The notes under the pieces were generated by a model. It had not been told where the DNA came from, searched no databases, and was given only the letters and a program-made list of their open reading frames with translations. From an uncultured Collinsella sp. (GTDB taxonomy: Bacteria; Actinomycetota; Coriobacteriia; Coriobacteriales; Coriobacteriaceae), in contig CAKUCJ010000057.1 in NCBI GenBank assembly GCA_934643435.1, positions 1-7,682 on the forward strand: DNA of 7,682 bases, written 5' to 3'. Below are positions 1 through 6,128 of the stretch, in pieces (the first letter of the stretch is position 1; each line of letters opens with the position of its first letter). A program made the position numbers and the translations under genes.

Positions 1-1355
1 ATGTTCTCGCGGATGGAGCGGTGGAACAGCAGCGCCTCCTGCGGCACGTAGGCAACCTGGCGGCGCAGGCTCTGCTGCGTGCAGCGCGAGACATCTTGAC
101 CGTCCACGAGCACGCGGCCGCCCTGTACGTCGTCCAGGCGCAACAGCAGCTTGGTGAGCGTCGTCTTGCCCGAGCCCGATTTGCCCACCAGGCCCACGCG
201 CTGGCCCGCCGCCACATGGAGCGTCAGGTCGTCGAACACGCTCTCGCCCACCGCGGCGTCACGGTAGGCAAAGCTCAAGTGCTCAAAATCGATCGCGCCC
301 TCACGCACCTTGAGCTCGGGGGCATTCGGGTCGTCTGCCACCAGGCGCGGCTCGTCCAGCACGCGCGTCATCTCGGCCGCATCGCCCAGCGCGCGGTTGA
401 TGCGCTGCATCATGGAGCTCACGTAGTTCAGGCGCATGGTGAGGTTGTACGTATAGGTAAAGATCATGACGAGCGCGCCGGCAGAGATGCCAAACCACGC
501 GTTGCCGCCCGCCACAAACACGCTCACCACGGCCATGGTGATGACGATAAGGCCCGAGGTCGTAAAGTTGCGCTGCATCATGGCGTGCATCGAGACCGTC
601 TCGGCGTCGCGCGCGGCGCGGTCGGCGGCGTCGAACAGGTCGCGCTCAAAGTCCTCGCGCCCGCAGGTCTTGACGGCCAAGATGTTGGTGACCGCGTCGG
701 ACAGCACGCCCGACAGCTTGTTCTGCGCGGCGGACGTCGCGGCCGAAAGCGGCATGATGCGCTTGTACATAAGCCAAACGAATGCAATGTAGACGACCAT
801 GATGCCCACCAAGATCACGGTAAACGTGGGCACCACCGGGGCGAGCGCGGCCACGGTGCAGATAACCGAGGTGATGGTGGGAATGAGCGAATACACCGTA
901 ACGTCCACCAGGCCCGTGTAGCCGCTCATAAAACGGCTCGTCTGGCTCACAAGCGATCCGCCAAAGCGGCTGGTGTGGAACGTCATGGATTGATTGGAGA
1001 GCGTGTCGAAGCACAGGCGCGCCAGGTGGTAGTTGCCCGCGATCTCGAGCTTGTAGACGGTGTAGTCCTGCAGCTTGGAGAGGATCTGGCCCACCAGGTT
1101 AACGAGCACGAGCGCCAGGATATAGGGACCGAAGACCTCAAACACCTGGTTGCCCGCCACGGGACCGGCCTGGACGCGGTCGACGATGAGGGCCATCACA
1201 TAGGTGTTGGCAAACGTGAGCAAAAAGATATAGCCCGCCGACGAGAACACCGAGAGAAAGACGATCAGCGGCTGCGTACGCGTGACGTCCCAAAAACGCC
1301 GCAGCGTGCGGCGCACGGTAGAGCGCTTGAGCGGGCTGGTGCTTCTCTGGGACAT
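1..1355 (-). CDS. ABC-type multidrug/lipid exporter, fused permease-ATPase (C-terminus cut by window edge)
   Basis: This is a half-transporter with an N-terminal six-helix membrane domain followed by an ATPase domain; proteins of this kind export drugs, lipids or peptides as dimers in the cytoplasmic membrane. The window holds 451 codons plus two bases. Hydrophobic segments begin near residue 20 (PLIVFLSVFSSAGYIFLL) and near residue 65 (GPYILALVLVNLVGQIL), with more further on. The Walker A motif GKSGSGKT is at residues 391-398 and the Q-loop (AYVPQEALLF) surrounds Gln439. The signature motif, Walker B and H-loop lie beyond base 1. The ATG at 1355 is chosen because GAAAGGA sits 5 nt upstream. 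It follows rmuC on the same strand, but a terminator separates them, so it probably has its own promoter or depends on read-through. Two hairpins lie in its leader, one covering the ribosome binding site. The substrate cannot be deduced; it may be one half of a heterodimer. Confidence 0.93.
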   Translation of the reverse strand, partial: MSQRSTSPLKRSTVRRTLRRFWDVTRTQPLIVFLSVFSSAGYIFLLTFANTYVMALIVDRVQAGPVAGNQVFEVFGPYILALVLVNLVGQILSKLQDYTVYKLEIAGNYHLARLCFDTLSNQSMTFHTSRFGGSLVSQTSRFMSGYTGLVDVTVYSLIPTITSVICTVAALAPVVPTFTVILVGIMVVYIAFVWLMYKRIMPLSAATSAAQNKLSGVLSDAVTNILAVKTCGREDFERDLFDAADRAARDAETVSMHAMMQRNFTTSGLIVITMAVVSVFVAGGNAWFGISAGALVMIFTYTYNLTMRLNYVSSMMQRINRALGDAAEMTRVLDEPRLVADDPNAPELKVREGAIDFEHLSFAYRDAAVGESVFDDLTLHVAAGQRVGLVGKSGSGKTTLTKLLLRLDDVQGGRVLVDGQDVSRCTQQSLRRQVAYVPQEALLFHRSIREN

Positions 1356-1361
1356 AGGGTT

Positions 1362-1430
1362 CCTTTCGCGTTTGACAGGGCGAAAGGCCATTGTTGCACA
1401 TTGGAGCGCACTCTAGGCAAGTGCGATGTG
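1362..1430 (-). promoter_or_regulatory. Structured leader of the ABC exporter gene, with a hairpin over the ribosome binding site
   Basis: Two inverted repeats fill the space between the upstream terminator and the exporter start. The first pairs CGCACT (1407-1412) with AGTGCG (1420-1425) and is extended by CACAT (1397-1401) with ATGTG (1426-1430) across a bulge. The second is a perfect 8-bp repeat, CCTTTCGC (1362-1369) with GCGAAAGG (1380-1387), with a 10-nt loop. On the minus-strand transcript the second hairpin would bury GAAAGGA, the Shine-Dalgarno sequence of the exporter. The repeats are read directly; a role in translational control, or as a repressor operator, is inference. No convincing -35/-10 pair was found here. 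Confidence 0.4.
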
Positions 1431-1470
1431 AAAAGGGGCGGGGTGCCCGCATCTGCGCTGGCGCCCCGCC
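1431..1470 (-). terminator. Intrinsic terminator after rmuC
   Basis: An 11-bp GC-rich stem pairs 1460-1470 with 1437-1447, with one G-T wobble and a 12-nt loop. On the minus strand it is followed by CC and then TTTT (1434-1431). It starts 12 nt after the rmuC stop codon and separates rmuC from the ABC exporter gene. Confidence 0.8.
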
Positions 1471-1482
1471 GTCTTGCAGCGG

Positions 1483-2838
1483 TTAGTCCTCGTCTTCTTG
1501 GTCTGCGAGCAGGCCCGCGGACGTGAGCCCCAAGATCTCGTCGGCTTGGCCGGCATCTTCCAGCGCGTCGATGTCCTTGAGCTTGCGCTCCATCACATTG
1601 GTTCGCGTGGTGATGATGCCCTCGACCGTTTTGCCCGCGGTCTCGATCTGCTGCTGGGCGCGGCGTAGGGCCTTTTGGTACCGCGGTAGCTCGGCCTTGA
1701 CGGCGGAGAGCACGCGCAACACGTCGTCGGTGCGTTTTTGCAACTTAAACGTCTGATAGCTCATCTGCAGGCTGTTGAGTATGGCTGCCGTGGTGCTGGG
1801 GCCGGCCACGTTGACGTGATAGTCGCGGCCTAAGGTCTCGATAAGGCCGGGGCGGCTGACAATCTCGGCATACAGACCCTCAAACGGAACGAACATGATG
1901 CCAAAGTTGGTGGTCGCAGGCACGCTCAGGTACTTTTCGCAGATGTCCTTGGCCTCGCGCTTGACCATCGCGTCGAGCGTCTTGCGCGCGGCGGCCACGG
2001 CATCGGCATCGCCCGACTCCTGCGCGTCGAGCAAATGCTCGTACGCGTCGCCCGGGAACTTGGAGTCGATCGGTAGCAGCACGGGATCGCCCTCGTCCAC
2101 CGGCAGCTTGACTGCAAACTCAACGCGCTCCGAGGCGCCGGGCTTGGTGGCGACGTTTTCCAGATACTGGTCGGGCGTGAGGATGTCCGCCAGGATCGCG
2201 CCCAGCTGCACCTCGCCCAAAATGCCGCGCGCCTTTACATTGCCCAGCACGCGCTTGAGGTCGCCCACGCCGGTGGCGATGGACTGCATGTCGCCCAGCC
2301 CCTTGTACACGGCCTCGAGCTGATCACTCACCTGCTTAAACGATGCCGACAGACGATCGTTGAGCGTGCGGGAGAGCTTCTCGTCCACCGTCGCGCGCAT
2401 CTGGTCGAGCTGCACGTTGTTGTCCTTGCGGATAGCACCCAGCTGGGCATCGACCGTCTCGCGCACCTTGTCCAGGCGGTGTTCGATACCCTCGCGGTTG
2501 GCGCCGAGCTGCTGGGCGGTTTCGCGACGCAGGTCATCCATGCGATCGCCTGCCTGCGAAAACTCGCGCGCGATGGTCAGGTAGCGCTGCTGCTCTACCG
2601 CGGCGTCGGTCGTCTGCTGCTGCGCGATGGCGTTTGCCGTGCGGCGGGTTTCGGCCAGCGCGACGTTGAGGGCATCGAGTGCGTTGTTGGCCTGCTCGAG
2701 CGCCGCCAGCGTCTCCGCGCCGTTGCCGCCGCGCTCCCGCAGCTCGGCACGAAGGCCCTTAAGCTGCATGGCGCAGACCACGGCCACCCCCACCGCCACC
2801 AAGGCAATCACAATAAGCGCAATATCAACAGCAGACAT
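1483..2838 (-). CDS. rmuC: DNA recombination protein RmuC
   Basis: This 451-residue protein belongs to the RmuC family, implicated genetically in limiting inversions and rearrangements at short inverted repeats; it has a nuclease-like fold, but its biochemical activity is poorly defined. Residues 4-23 form an N-terminal membrane anchor (VDIALIVIALVAVGVAVV). Residues 27-185 are Glu/Gln/Arg-rich and predicted coiled coil. The conserved domain runs from about 195 to 425, with LPIDSKFPGDAYEHLL (255-270), FVPFEGLYAEI (316-326) and the GPSTTAAILNSLQ block (346-358). Length and order are normal for the family. The ATG at 2838 is chosen because the membrane anchor begins there and GGGCGGA lies 4 nt upstream. 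A TTG at 2871 or ATG at 2868 in the same frame would add 10-11 residues but has no ribosome binding site. The start is 51 nt after the HTH gene stop with no terminator between, so the two may be co-transcribed. Confidence 0.94.
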   Translation of the reverse strand: MSAVDIALIVIALVAVGVAVVCAMQLKGLRAELRERGGNGAETLAALEQANNALDALNVALAETRRTANAIAQQQTTDAAVEQQRYLTIAREFSQAGDRMDDLRRETAQQLGANREGIEHRLDKVRETVDAQLGAIRKDNNVQLDQMRATVDEKLSRTLNDRLSASFKQVSDQLEAVYKGLGDMQSIATGVGDLKRVLGNVKARGILGEVQLGAILADILTPDQYLENVATKPGASERVEFAVKLPVDEGDPVLLPIDSKFPGDAYEHLLDAQESGDADAVAAARKTLDAMVKREAKDICEKYLSVPATTNFGIMFVPFEGLYAEIVSRPGLIETLGRDYHVNVAGPSTTAAILNSLQMSYQTFKLQKRTDDVLRVLSAVKAELPRYQKALRRAQQQIETAGKTVEGIITTRTNVMERKLKDIDALEDAGQADEILGLTSAGLLADQEDED

Positions 2839-2889
2839 ACATTCCGCCCAACAAACCCAATCGAACATCAATCAAAACCGCGATCAATC

Positions 2890-3453
2890 TTACCCCGCCT
2901 CACGCACTGGGCGCTCGGCTCCTTCTTGGGCGCCTCCTCCTTCCGCATATTCCATAATGCGGCGCGCCGTTTCCCTGCTCACCTTTGAGTCGTCACCGGC
3001 TAAGTATGCGTACACGTTTCCTTTATTCAGGTGCAAATCGCGGCAGAGACCGTAGCGTGTTGCGCCCGATTCCTTCAGCGCTTCCAGCGTCCTTTTTCTC
3101 ATCAGGGCATTAACCCTTCTATCGGCCGCCGACCTTTCTTTTACACCTCGATACGCACGCCAAACGTTGGCATAACGATTAGGGAGTTTGCCCTCAATGC
3201 ACAGAGATGCCAAACTGCCCGTTTGGCCGTACAGGGACACAACGTCTCGATAGCTCTCTTCCATCCACGAGCCCTCGGATAAACCCAAAACGTATTCGGC
3301 TTTGCCCTGCGCCAAAGCAAGCAAAAACAGGGGCTCCGCCACGCGCGGCTCAACCGTCGTTGCCTGTTTTACGAGTTTCCTAAAGCTCAACGACTGTTGT
3401 CCGGACAACTCCCGGCAATAGCCTTTCAAGAACCCTTCAAAAGTCAGATTCAA
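2890..3453 (-). CDS. Helix-turn-helix protein paired with the nucleotidyltransferase gene (candidate antitoxin)
   Basis: This is a 187-residue protein of no family I can name. The N-terminal 100 residues look helical and carry no recognised motif. Residues 118-168 resemble a helix-turn-helix: a helix ending ALKESG, then TRYGLCRDLHLNKGNVYAYL (132-151), then SKVSRETARRIMEYA. The last 17 residues are charged and Gly/Glu-rich. The start is TTG at 3453: AAGGAGGTG sits 5 nt upstream, inside the end of the preceding gene, and the TTG overlaps that gene's TGA stop by 4 nt (TTGA). Such overlap implies translational coupling and a fixed ratio of the two proteins. By analogy with AbiE and MenAT modules it may be a DNA-binding antitoxin that represses its own promoter; this is inference. 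It could instead be only a regulator, or a second subunit. Base composition is more even than in flanking genes. Confidence 0.8.
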   Translation of the reverse strand: MNLTFEGFLKGYCRELSGQQSLSFRKLVKQATTVEPRVAEPLFLLALAQGKAEYVLGLSEGSWMEESYRDVVSLYGQTGSLASLCIEGKLPNRYANVWRAYRGVKERSAADRRVNALMRKRTLEALKESGATRYGLCRDLHLNKGNVYAYLAGDDSKVSRETARRIMEYAEGGGAQEGAERPVREAG

Positions 3454-3980
3454 CCGCGCACCTCCTTTTTGTATTGCCTGTATGCACAGACCATCTCCTG
3501 ATAACTCCGCTCAGAAGGCGACGACGCCAACGCCTCCCCTTCATCGAATATAAGTCGCTCGAGCAGGTCCCAATCAAGTCGGTCGATAAACGCTCGGCTA
3601 TGGAGATCGACGATGTCGTTTGGACGATAGGCATACAGCTTCATCACCGCCAGGTCCTCCAAAGATGGCGTGAAATATCTTATGAAGCGCGCTCCGATTT
3701 CCAAGGGAATCAAACGGTCTTCGTAATTGAACGGCATCTGGTTGCAATATGCCACCGCCATGCCAGTCACTTCGGGATAGCGCGCTATGATTCCGCGGAG
3801 ACACCTGTCTGCCTCGAACACATCGATGTCGTGTGTTACCGACCGATTCGTCATGTCGTTTAGTATGAAGGCACTTCCTCCCACCAATACAACGCTCGGT
3901 TTATCGTCTCTTGGACCTATTTCCAGCTCCGCCTCTTCGTCAATGCCCAAAAGAGTCTGTTCTAAATCCTGTTTATACAT
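3450..3980 (-). CDS. DUF6036/AbiEii-like nucleotidyltransferase (candidate toxin)
   Basis: This 176-residue protein has the core motifs of the minimal nucleotidyltransferase fold. VLVGGSAFIL (31-40) carries the Gly-Gly-Ser turn, and THDIDVF (49-55) carries the metal-binding Asp51-x-Asp53 pair. Downstream, PSLEDLAVMKLYAYRPNDIVDL (105-126, quoted only as landmarks Lys114 and Asp125) matches the second conserved block of AbiEii and DUF6036 proteins. Relatives include the MenT toxins, which add nucleotides to tRNA acceptor ends; whether this protein does so is unknown. The ATG at 3980 has AGGAT 5 nt upstream. It is the first gene of a two-gene unit with the HTH gene. That order is reversed from AbiE, where the antitoxin comes first. 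Lower GC content than the neighbours and the AT-rich upstream region suggest horizontal acquisition. It could instead be a nucleotidyltransferase with a housekeeping role. Confidence 0.85.
   Translation of the reverse strand: MYKQDLEQTLLGIDEEAELEIGPRDDKPSVVLVGGSAFILNDMTNRSVTHDIDVFEADRCLRGIIARYPEVTGMAVAYCNQMPFNYEDRLIPLEIGARFIRYFTPSLEDLAVMKLYAYRPNDIVDLHSRAFIDRLDWDLLERLIFDEGEALASSPSERSYQEMVCAYRQYKKEVRG
3459..3467 (-). promoter_or_regulatory. Shine-Dalgarno sequence that fixes the TTG start of the HTH gene
   Basis: AAGGAGGTG on the minus strand is a perfect match to the anti-Shine-Dalgarno sequence and lies 5 nt before the TTG at 3453. It also encodes the Lys-Glu-Val near the end of the nucleotidyltransferase. 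It is the best ribosome binding site in the window, used for a weak start codon that overlaps the upstream stop. Confidence 0.8.
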
Positions 3981-4030
3981 GGTATATCCTATTATTATTT
4001 ATCTTCAATAATACTATTCAGTTACGCAGA
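3981..4030 (-). promoter_or_regulatory. AT-rich promoter region of the nucleotidyltransferase/HTH module
   Basis: Bases 3961-4020 contain only 13 G or C out of 60, against a clearly GC-rich background. The minus strand carries several TATTAT and TAATAAT matches suitable as -10 elements, but no good -35 hexamer at the right distance, so the exact promoter cannot be fixed. An AT-rich stretch of this kind directly before a toxin-antitoxin-like pair is a plausible site of autoregulation. Confidence 0.4.
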
Positions 4031-4103
4031 AAGACTCGTGGAAAGACGGACTCCTATTCCCATTCGAAGCCTTTACGCCCAGTAAGGTCTGAAAAGGCGG
4101 GCG

Positions 4104-4526
4104 CTAGCTCTCCCAGCCTGCACGGATGGTTGTTATGACATCGCCCAGGCGCTGGCCGAGGGCCGACAGATGTTGGAGCACTTCGCTGGGCGAAGCGCCG
4201 TTCAGAATGCACGTGAGGGCATATGAGGCCAAGAAGATTGCCGCGAGCCCCAACGGGATAAGCACGATCATTGCCAGCGTACGCAGGCGCTGAGACCAGC
4301 GACGGCGGTGCGCGCGGCGCTTATCGAACGCAAGCTCTTGCGCATATGAATCTTGCTGTACGGAATAGTTCTCTGGGGCCGCCTCACCCGCAGGCGAAAC
4401 CGCAGGCCTGTCATTTTGCGCAAGAGCCTGGACGGTTGCCCCTTGCATTTGCATCTCCATAAGCCGTTGCTGTTGGCGCAACATGCGCTCGGCTTGTTGC
4501 TGCGGGGTCTCAAGAAACAGGTCCAT
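4104..4526 (-). CDS. Hypothetical single-pass membrane protein
   Basis: This is a 140-residue protein that I do not recognise. Residues 8-33 are rich in Gln, Met and Arg and probably helical or coiled coil. Residues 34-65 look disordered. A basic stretch (KRRAHRRRWSQRLR, 69-82) precedes one strong membrane helix (about 84-107), and a roughly 33-residue tail with an amphipathic helix follows (SEVLQHLSALGQRLGDVITTI). By the positive-inside rule the long N-terminal part should be cytoplasmic and the tail outside. The ATG at 4526 has GAGGAGG 5 nt upstream, which makes the start and coding status credible. The gene is preceded by a long non-coding tract and followed by a 123-nt gap before the nucleotidyltransferase gene. 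No terminator was found in that gap. Confidence 0.75.
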   Translation of the reverse strand: MDLFLETPQQQAERMLRQQQRLMEMQMQGATVQALAQNDRPAVSPAGEAAPENYSVQQDSYAQELAFDKRRAHRRRWSQRLRTLAMIVLIPLGLAAIFLASYALTCILNGASPSEVLQHLSALGQRLGDVITTIRAGWES

Positions 4527-4807
4527 GCCGGCCTCCTCAATCGGAGCAATTGACGCTTACGACCAGCATCCCGCACCACCACGACCGCGACAACGCAATC
4601 GCTGGCAATAGCCACAAAGTTTCTTTTGCCCAAAAGCTGTCGAAAAGCTCAACAACTCCCCTACCAGCACTTTCTTTGAGCTTTTTTCGCCAGCGATCTT
4701 TCACCCTTCCGCCATCCCGCCAACTGACCAAAAGCTAACCAAAAGCTTGACAGAAATTGTGGAGACAGGGACCAAAGCAAAGCGCGCCGCCCGCGAACGC
4801 AGTCGCC
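4527..4807. other. Gene-free tract with nested inverted repeats and AAAAGCT repeats
   Basis: No convincing gene lies here. A minus-strand reading frame at 4537-4731 ends 10 nt before the next ATG. However, it would begin with TTG, has no good ribosome binding site and shows weak codon bias, so I leave it out as a gene. Within the tract, 4598-4606 (ATCGCTGGC) pairs with 4689-4697. Inside that, 4643-4652 (AAAAGCTCAA) pairs perfectly with 4676-4685, and CTTTT/AAAAG forms a third small hairpin near 4624-4636. AAAAGCT occurs at 4632, 4643, 4730 and 4741, the last two within a 10-bp direct repeat ACCAAAAGCT with an 11-bp period. The tract may be the leader or regulatory region of the gene at 4104-4526. 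Confidence 0.5.
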
Positions 4808-5012
4808 TGGACAGTTAGTTCAGATACGTATAAATCAAACCCCCTTAAATTGCATTCGGGCGCTTCGCTTGGCGCAATTTGGCCCTCAAAACAGGCGCTT
4901 AAAGCCCAAGACCAAGCACCTCAGGTCATCTAAAGACGTCCAACAAGCCTCCGAGGGCTCCAAACCCAGCTATTAAACCGCCCGAATTATACGTATCTGA
5001 ACTAACTGTCCA
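4808..5012. mobile_element. 205-bp element with perfect 26-bp terminal inverted repeats (MITE-like)
   Basis: Bases 4808-4833 (beginning TGGACAGTTAGTTCAG) are the exact reverse complement of 4987-5012. The 153-bp interior contains no plausible gene. It holds a 7-bp inverted repeat, AAATTGC (4847-4853) with GCAATTT (4874-4880). Short size, long perfect ends and no coding capacity are the hallmarks of a miniature inverted-repeat element moved by a transposase encoded elsewhere. No clear target-site duplication is visible. Each arm, read inward, ends in a TATAA-type sequence (TATAAT on the minus strand at the right arm), so arms could also carry promoter activity. The alternative is a long-range RNA or DNA stem with a regulatory role. 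Confidence 0.6.
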
Positions 5013-5014
5013 TC

Positions 5015-5200
5015 CATACAAAACGTGCCGCCCAAAAAGGGGCGGCACACAAACTTCTTATCAGCTTTTCTGCAGCGAGCACGCAACGGCCCAACGCCGG
5101 AGCGCGAGGCGGGAGGCCGGGTTGGCTTCCCTCAACGCGACTCTGCGAAGCCGCGAGCGGGGAGGGAAGGCAAGCCGGTCTCCCGCCTCGCGCTCCGCAG
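5015..5200 (-). repeat. Copy 1 of a terminator-plus-variable-hairpin repeat, in the 3' region of the membrane gene
   Basis: In the transcript direction (minus strand) this element starts 14 nt after the stop of the gene at 5215. It contains a large hairpin, then a linker, then an intrinsic terminator. Bases 5015-5104 match 5937-6026 at 81 of 90 positions. The hairpin arms are 5105-5135 and 5160-5190, flanked by the conserved GGAGCG/CGCTCC clamp; 26 of 31 arm positions are complementary. The apical core at 5136-5159 (CGCGACTCTGCG and onward) matches copy 2 at 22 of 24 positions. The arms themselves differ from those of copy 2. A repeated mobile element or a structured 3' UTR are the main readings. 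Confidence 0.85.
5018..5048 (-). terminator. Intrinsic terminator of the membrane protein gene
   Basis: A 9-bp stem of GTGCCGCCC (5025-5033) with GGGCGGCAC (5040-5048) is followed on the minus strand by G and then TTTT (5023-5020). It is the distal part of repeat copy 1 and ends transcripts coming from 5215-5847. Confidence 0.75.
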
Positions 5201-5214
5201 CCGGTGAAGGCAAA

Positions 5215-5847
5215 CTACATGCCCGCAAGGCCTCGGGCAGCGGTGGCGCACATAAACGCCAGGGCCAGGATAACGAGCGACCCGGCAATGTCTGCCAGCA
5301 CGCCCGTAACGCGGCGCTCAAACAACCAGCTCTCGAAGTGCGGAGCGACGTTGCGCCACACGCGCCACAGCAAGATGCCCACACCGATGACACCCGGAAT
5401 ATTGAGCAGCAAAATCTCGGAGCACAAAAGACCGATCAGGTTGCCGGCGACAAAACCCGCATCGCCCTCGCAGTATTTGCGATAGACCATGTACAGCATG
5501 TACGCCACAAACGGCTGCAGACACGCAGAGATAAACGTGACCACCATCGAAGGATCCTGCGAAAAGACCTCGGTAAGCTTATCGACGCTCGTCGCATCCT
5601 TCGAAGCCAAGAACAAGCCGATAACCACCAAAGGCACCACGCCCAAAATGACCTCGACCATAGTAAACAGCTTGGCAGTCAAATCCTCGCTAGCAGAGTT
5701 GAGGTGCGGCGCCCACTCAGGATGAGCGTGCGCCCCAACCTTCTTCTCCTTATCGGCGCGCGCAGCCTTACCGCTCTCATCAACCACGCGATGAGGATCA
5801 AGACGAGTCCCCGCCGCCGCAGCCCGAGCCCGAGACTTCTTACCCAT
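5215..5847 (-). CDS. Multi-pass membrane protein of unknown function
   Basis: This is a 210-residue protein that I cannot assign to a family. The first 55 residues are hydrophilic and Lys/Arg/Ala-rich (MGKKSRARAAAAG) and should face the cytoplasm. Hydrophobic segments are at about 62-82 (MVEVILGVVPLVVIGLFLA), 101-123, 131-165 (long enough for one or two helices) and 181-206. No catalytic motif is visible. The ATG at 5847 is chosen because GGGGTG lies 7 nt upstream and the basic tail starts there. The frame stays open to 5970, but that extension would run into the rubrerythrin terminator and lacks a ribosome binding site. The gene lies alone between two copies of the 3' repeat, so it is probably a single-gene transcription unit. 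No clear promoter was identified in the roughly 90 bases upstream. Confidence 0.8.
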   Translation of the reverse strand: MGKKSRARAAAAGTRLDPHRVVDESGKAARADKEKKVGAHAHPEWAPHLNSASEDLTAKLFTMVEVILGVVPLVVIGLFLASKDATSVDKLTEVFSQDPSMVVTFISACLQPFVAYMLYMVYRKYCEGDAGFVAGNLIGLLCSEILLLNIPGVIGVGILLWRVWRNVAPHFESWLFERRVTGVLADIAGSLVILALAFMCATAARGLAGM

Positions 5848-5936
5848 ATCAAAACACCCCATATCAGGCAGTAAACAAACAAAAGCACTACCCAGTGTAC
5901 CCCTATGCAACGGCGCCACCCCAACTGGCCCCCACA

Positions 5937-6112
5937 CATACAAAACGTGCCGCCCCAAAAGGGGCGGCACGCAAACTTCTAATCAGATTATATGTAGCGA
6001 GCACGCGACGACCCAACGCCGGAGCGAGGGGCGGGGAAATACCTTTGCCTCGCGCGACTCTGCGGAGCCGTGAGCGAGAGGGAAAGGTATTTCCCCGCCC
6101 CTCGCTCCGCAG
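5937..6112 (-). repeat. Copy 2 of the terminator-plus-variable-hairpin repeat, in the 3' region of rubrerythrin
   Basis: The organisation is the same as at 5015-5200, starting 16 nt after the rubrerythrin stop in the transcript direction. The stem arms are 6027-6052 and 6077-6102, with 24 of 26 positions complementary. They sit inside the conserved GGAGCG/CGCTCC clamp and around the conserved core 6053-6076. Copy 2 has 26-nt arms that include GGGGAAATACCTTTG, which is absent from the 31-nt arms of copy 1. Each copy therefore keeps its own pairing despite different sequence. The linker contains TATAAT on the minus strand near 5989-5994, which copy 1 lacks. Confidence 0.85.
5942..5971 (-). terminator. 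Intrinsic terminator of the rubrerythrin gene
   Basis: A perfect 11-bp stem (5946-5956 with 5961-5971) with an AAAA loop is followed on the minus strand by TTTT (5945-5942). It is the distal part of repeat copy 2. Its position also argues that the membrane protein gene starts at 5847 rather than at 5970. Confidence 0.85.
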
Positions 6113-6128
6113 CAGCGCGCCGCCAGCG

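Noticed and set aside
21..1526. A 501-codon open frame on the plus strand
   Set aside because: It is antisense to the ABC exporter and the end of rmuC. Its product is an implausible His/Arg/Ala/Gly-rich sequence with no domain, which is typical of the mirror frame of a high-GC gene.
4060..4103. Interleaved short complementary segments after the gene at 4104, suggesting a pseudoknot or terminator
   Set aside because: The stems are 5-6 bp, the geometry leaves no room for the first loop, and no T-run follows.
4537..4731. A 64-codon minus-strand frame ending 10 nt before the gene at 4104-4526
   Set aside because: The spacing looks operon-like. However, it would start at TTG with no good ribosome binding site, has weak GC bias at third positions and covers the nested inverted repeats. 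I could not support it as a gene.
4747..4752. A consensus TTGACA on the plus strand
   Set aside because: No -10 hexamer follows at 16-18 bp and no plus-strand gene lies downstream.
5122..5874. A 250-codon plus-strand frame, and similarly 5895-6725
   Set aside because: They run antisense to the membrane protein and rubrerythrin genes and through the repeat hairpins, and their products have no recognisable features.
5848..5970. A longer N-terminus for the membrane protein, starting at 5970
   Set aside because: The extension would overlap the rubrerythrin terminator and part of repeat copy 2. The ATG at 5847 has a ribosome binding site and a typical basic cytoplasmic start.
5015..6112. A CRISPR array or phage attachment site explanation for the two repeats
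   Set aside because: There are only two copies about 0.9 kb apart with genes between, the units are long and contain a terminator, and there is no integrase or cas gene in the window.
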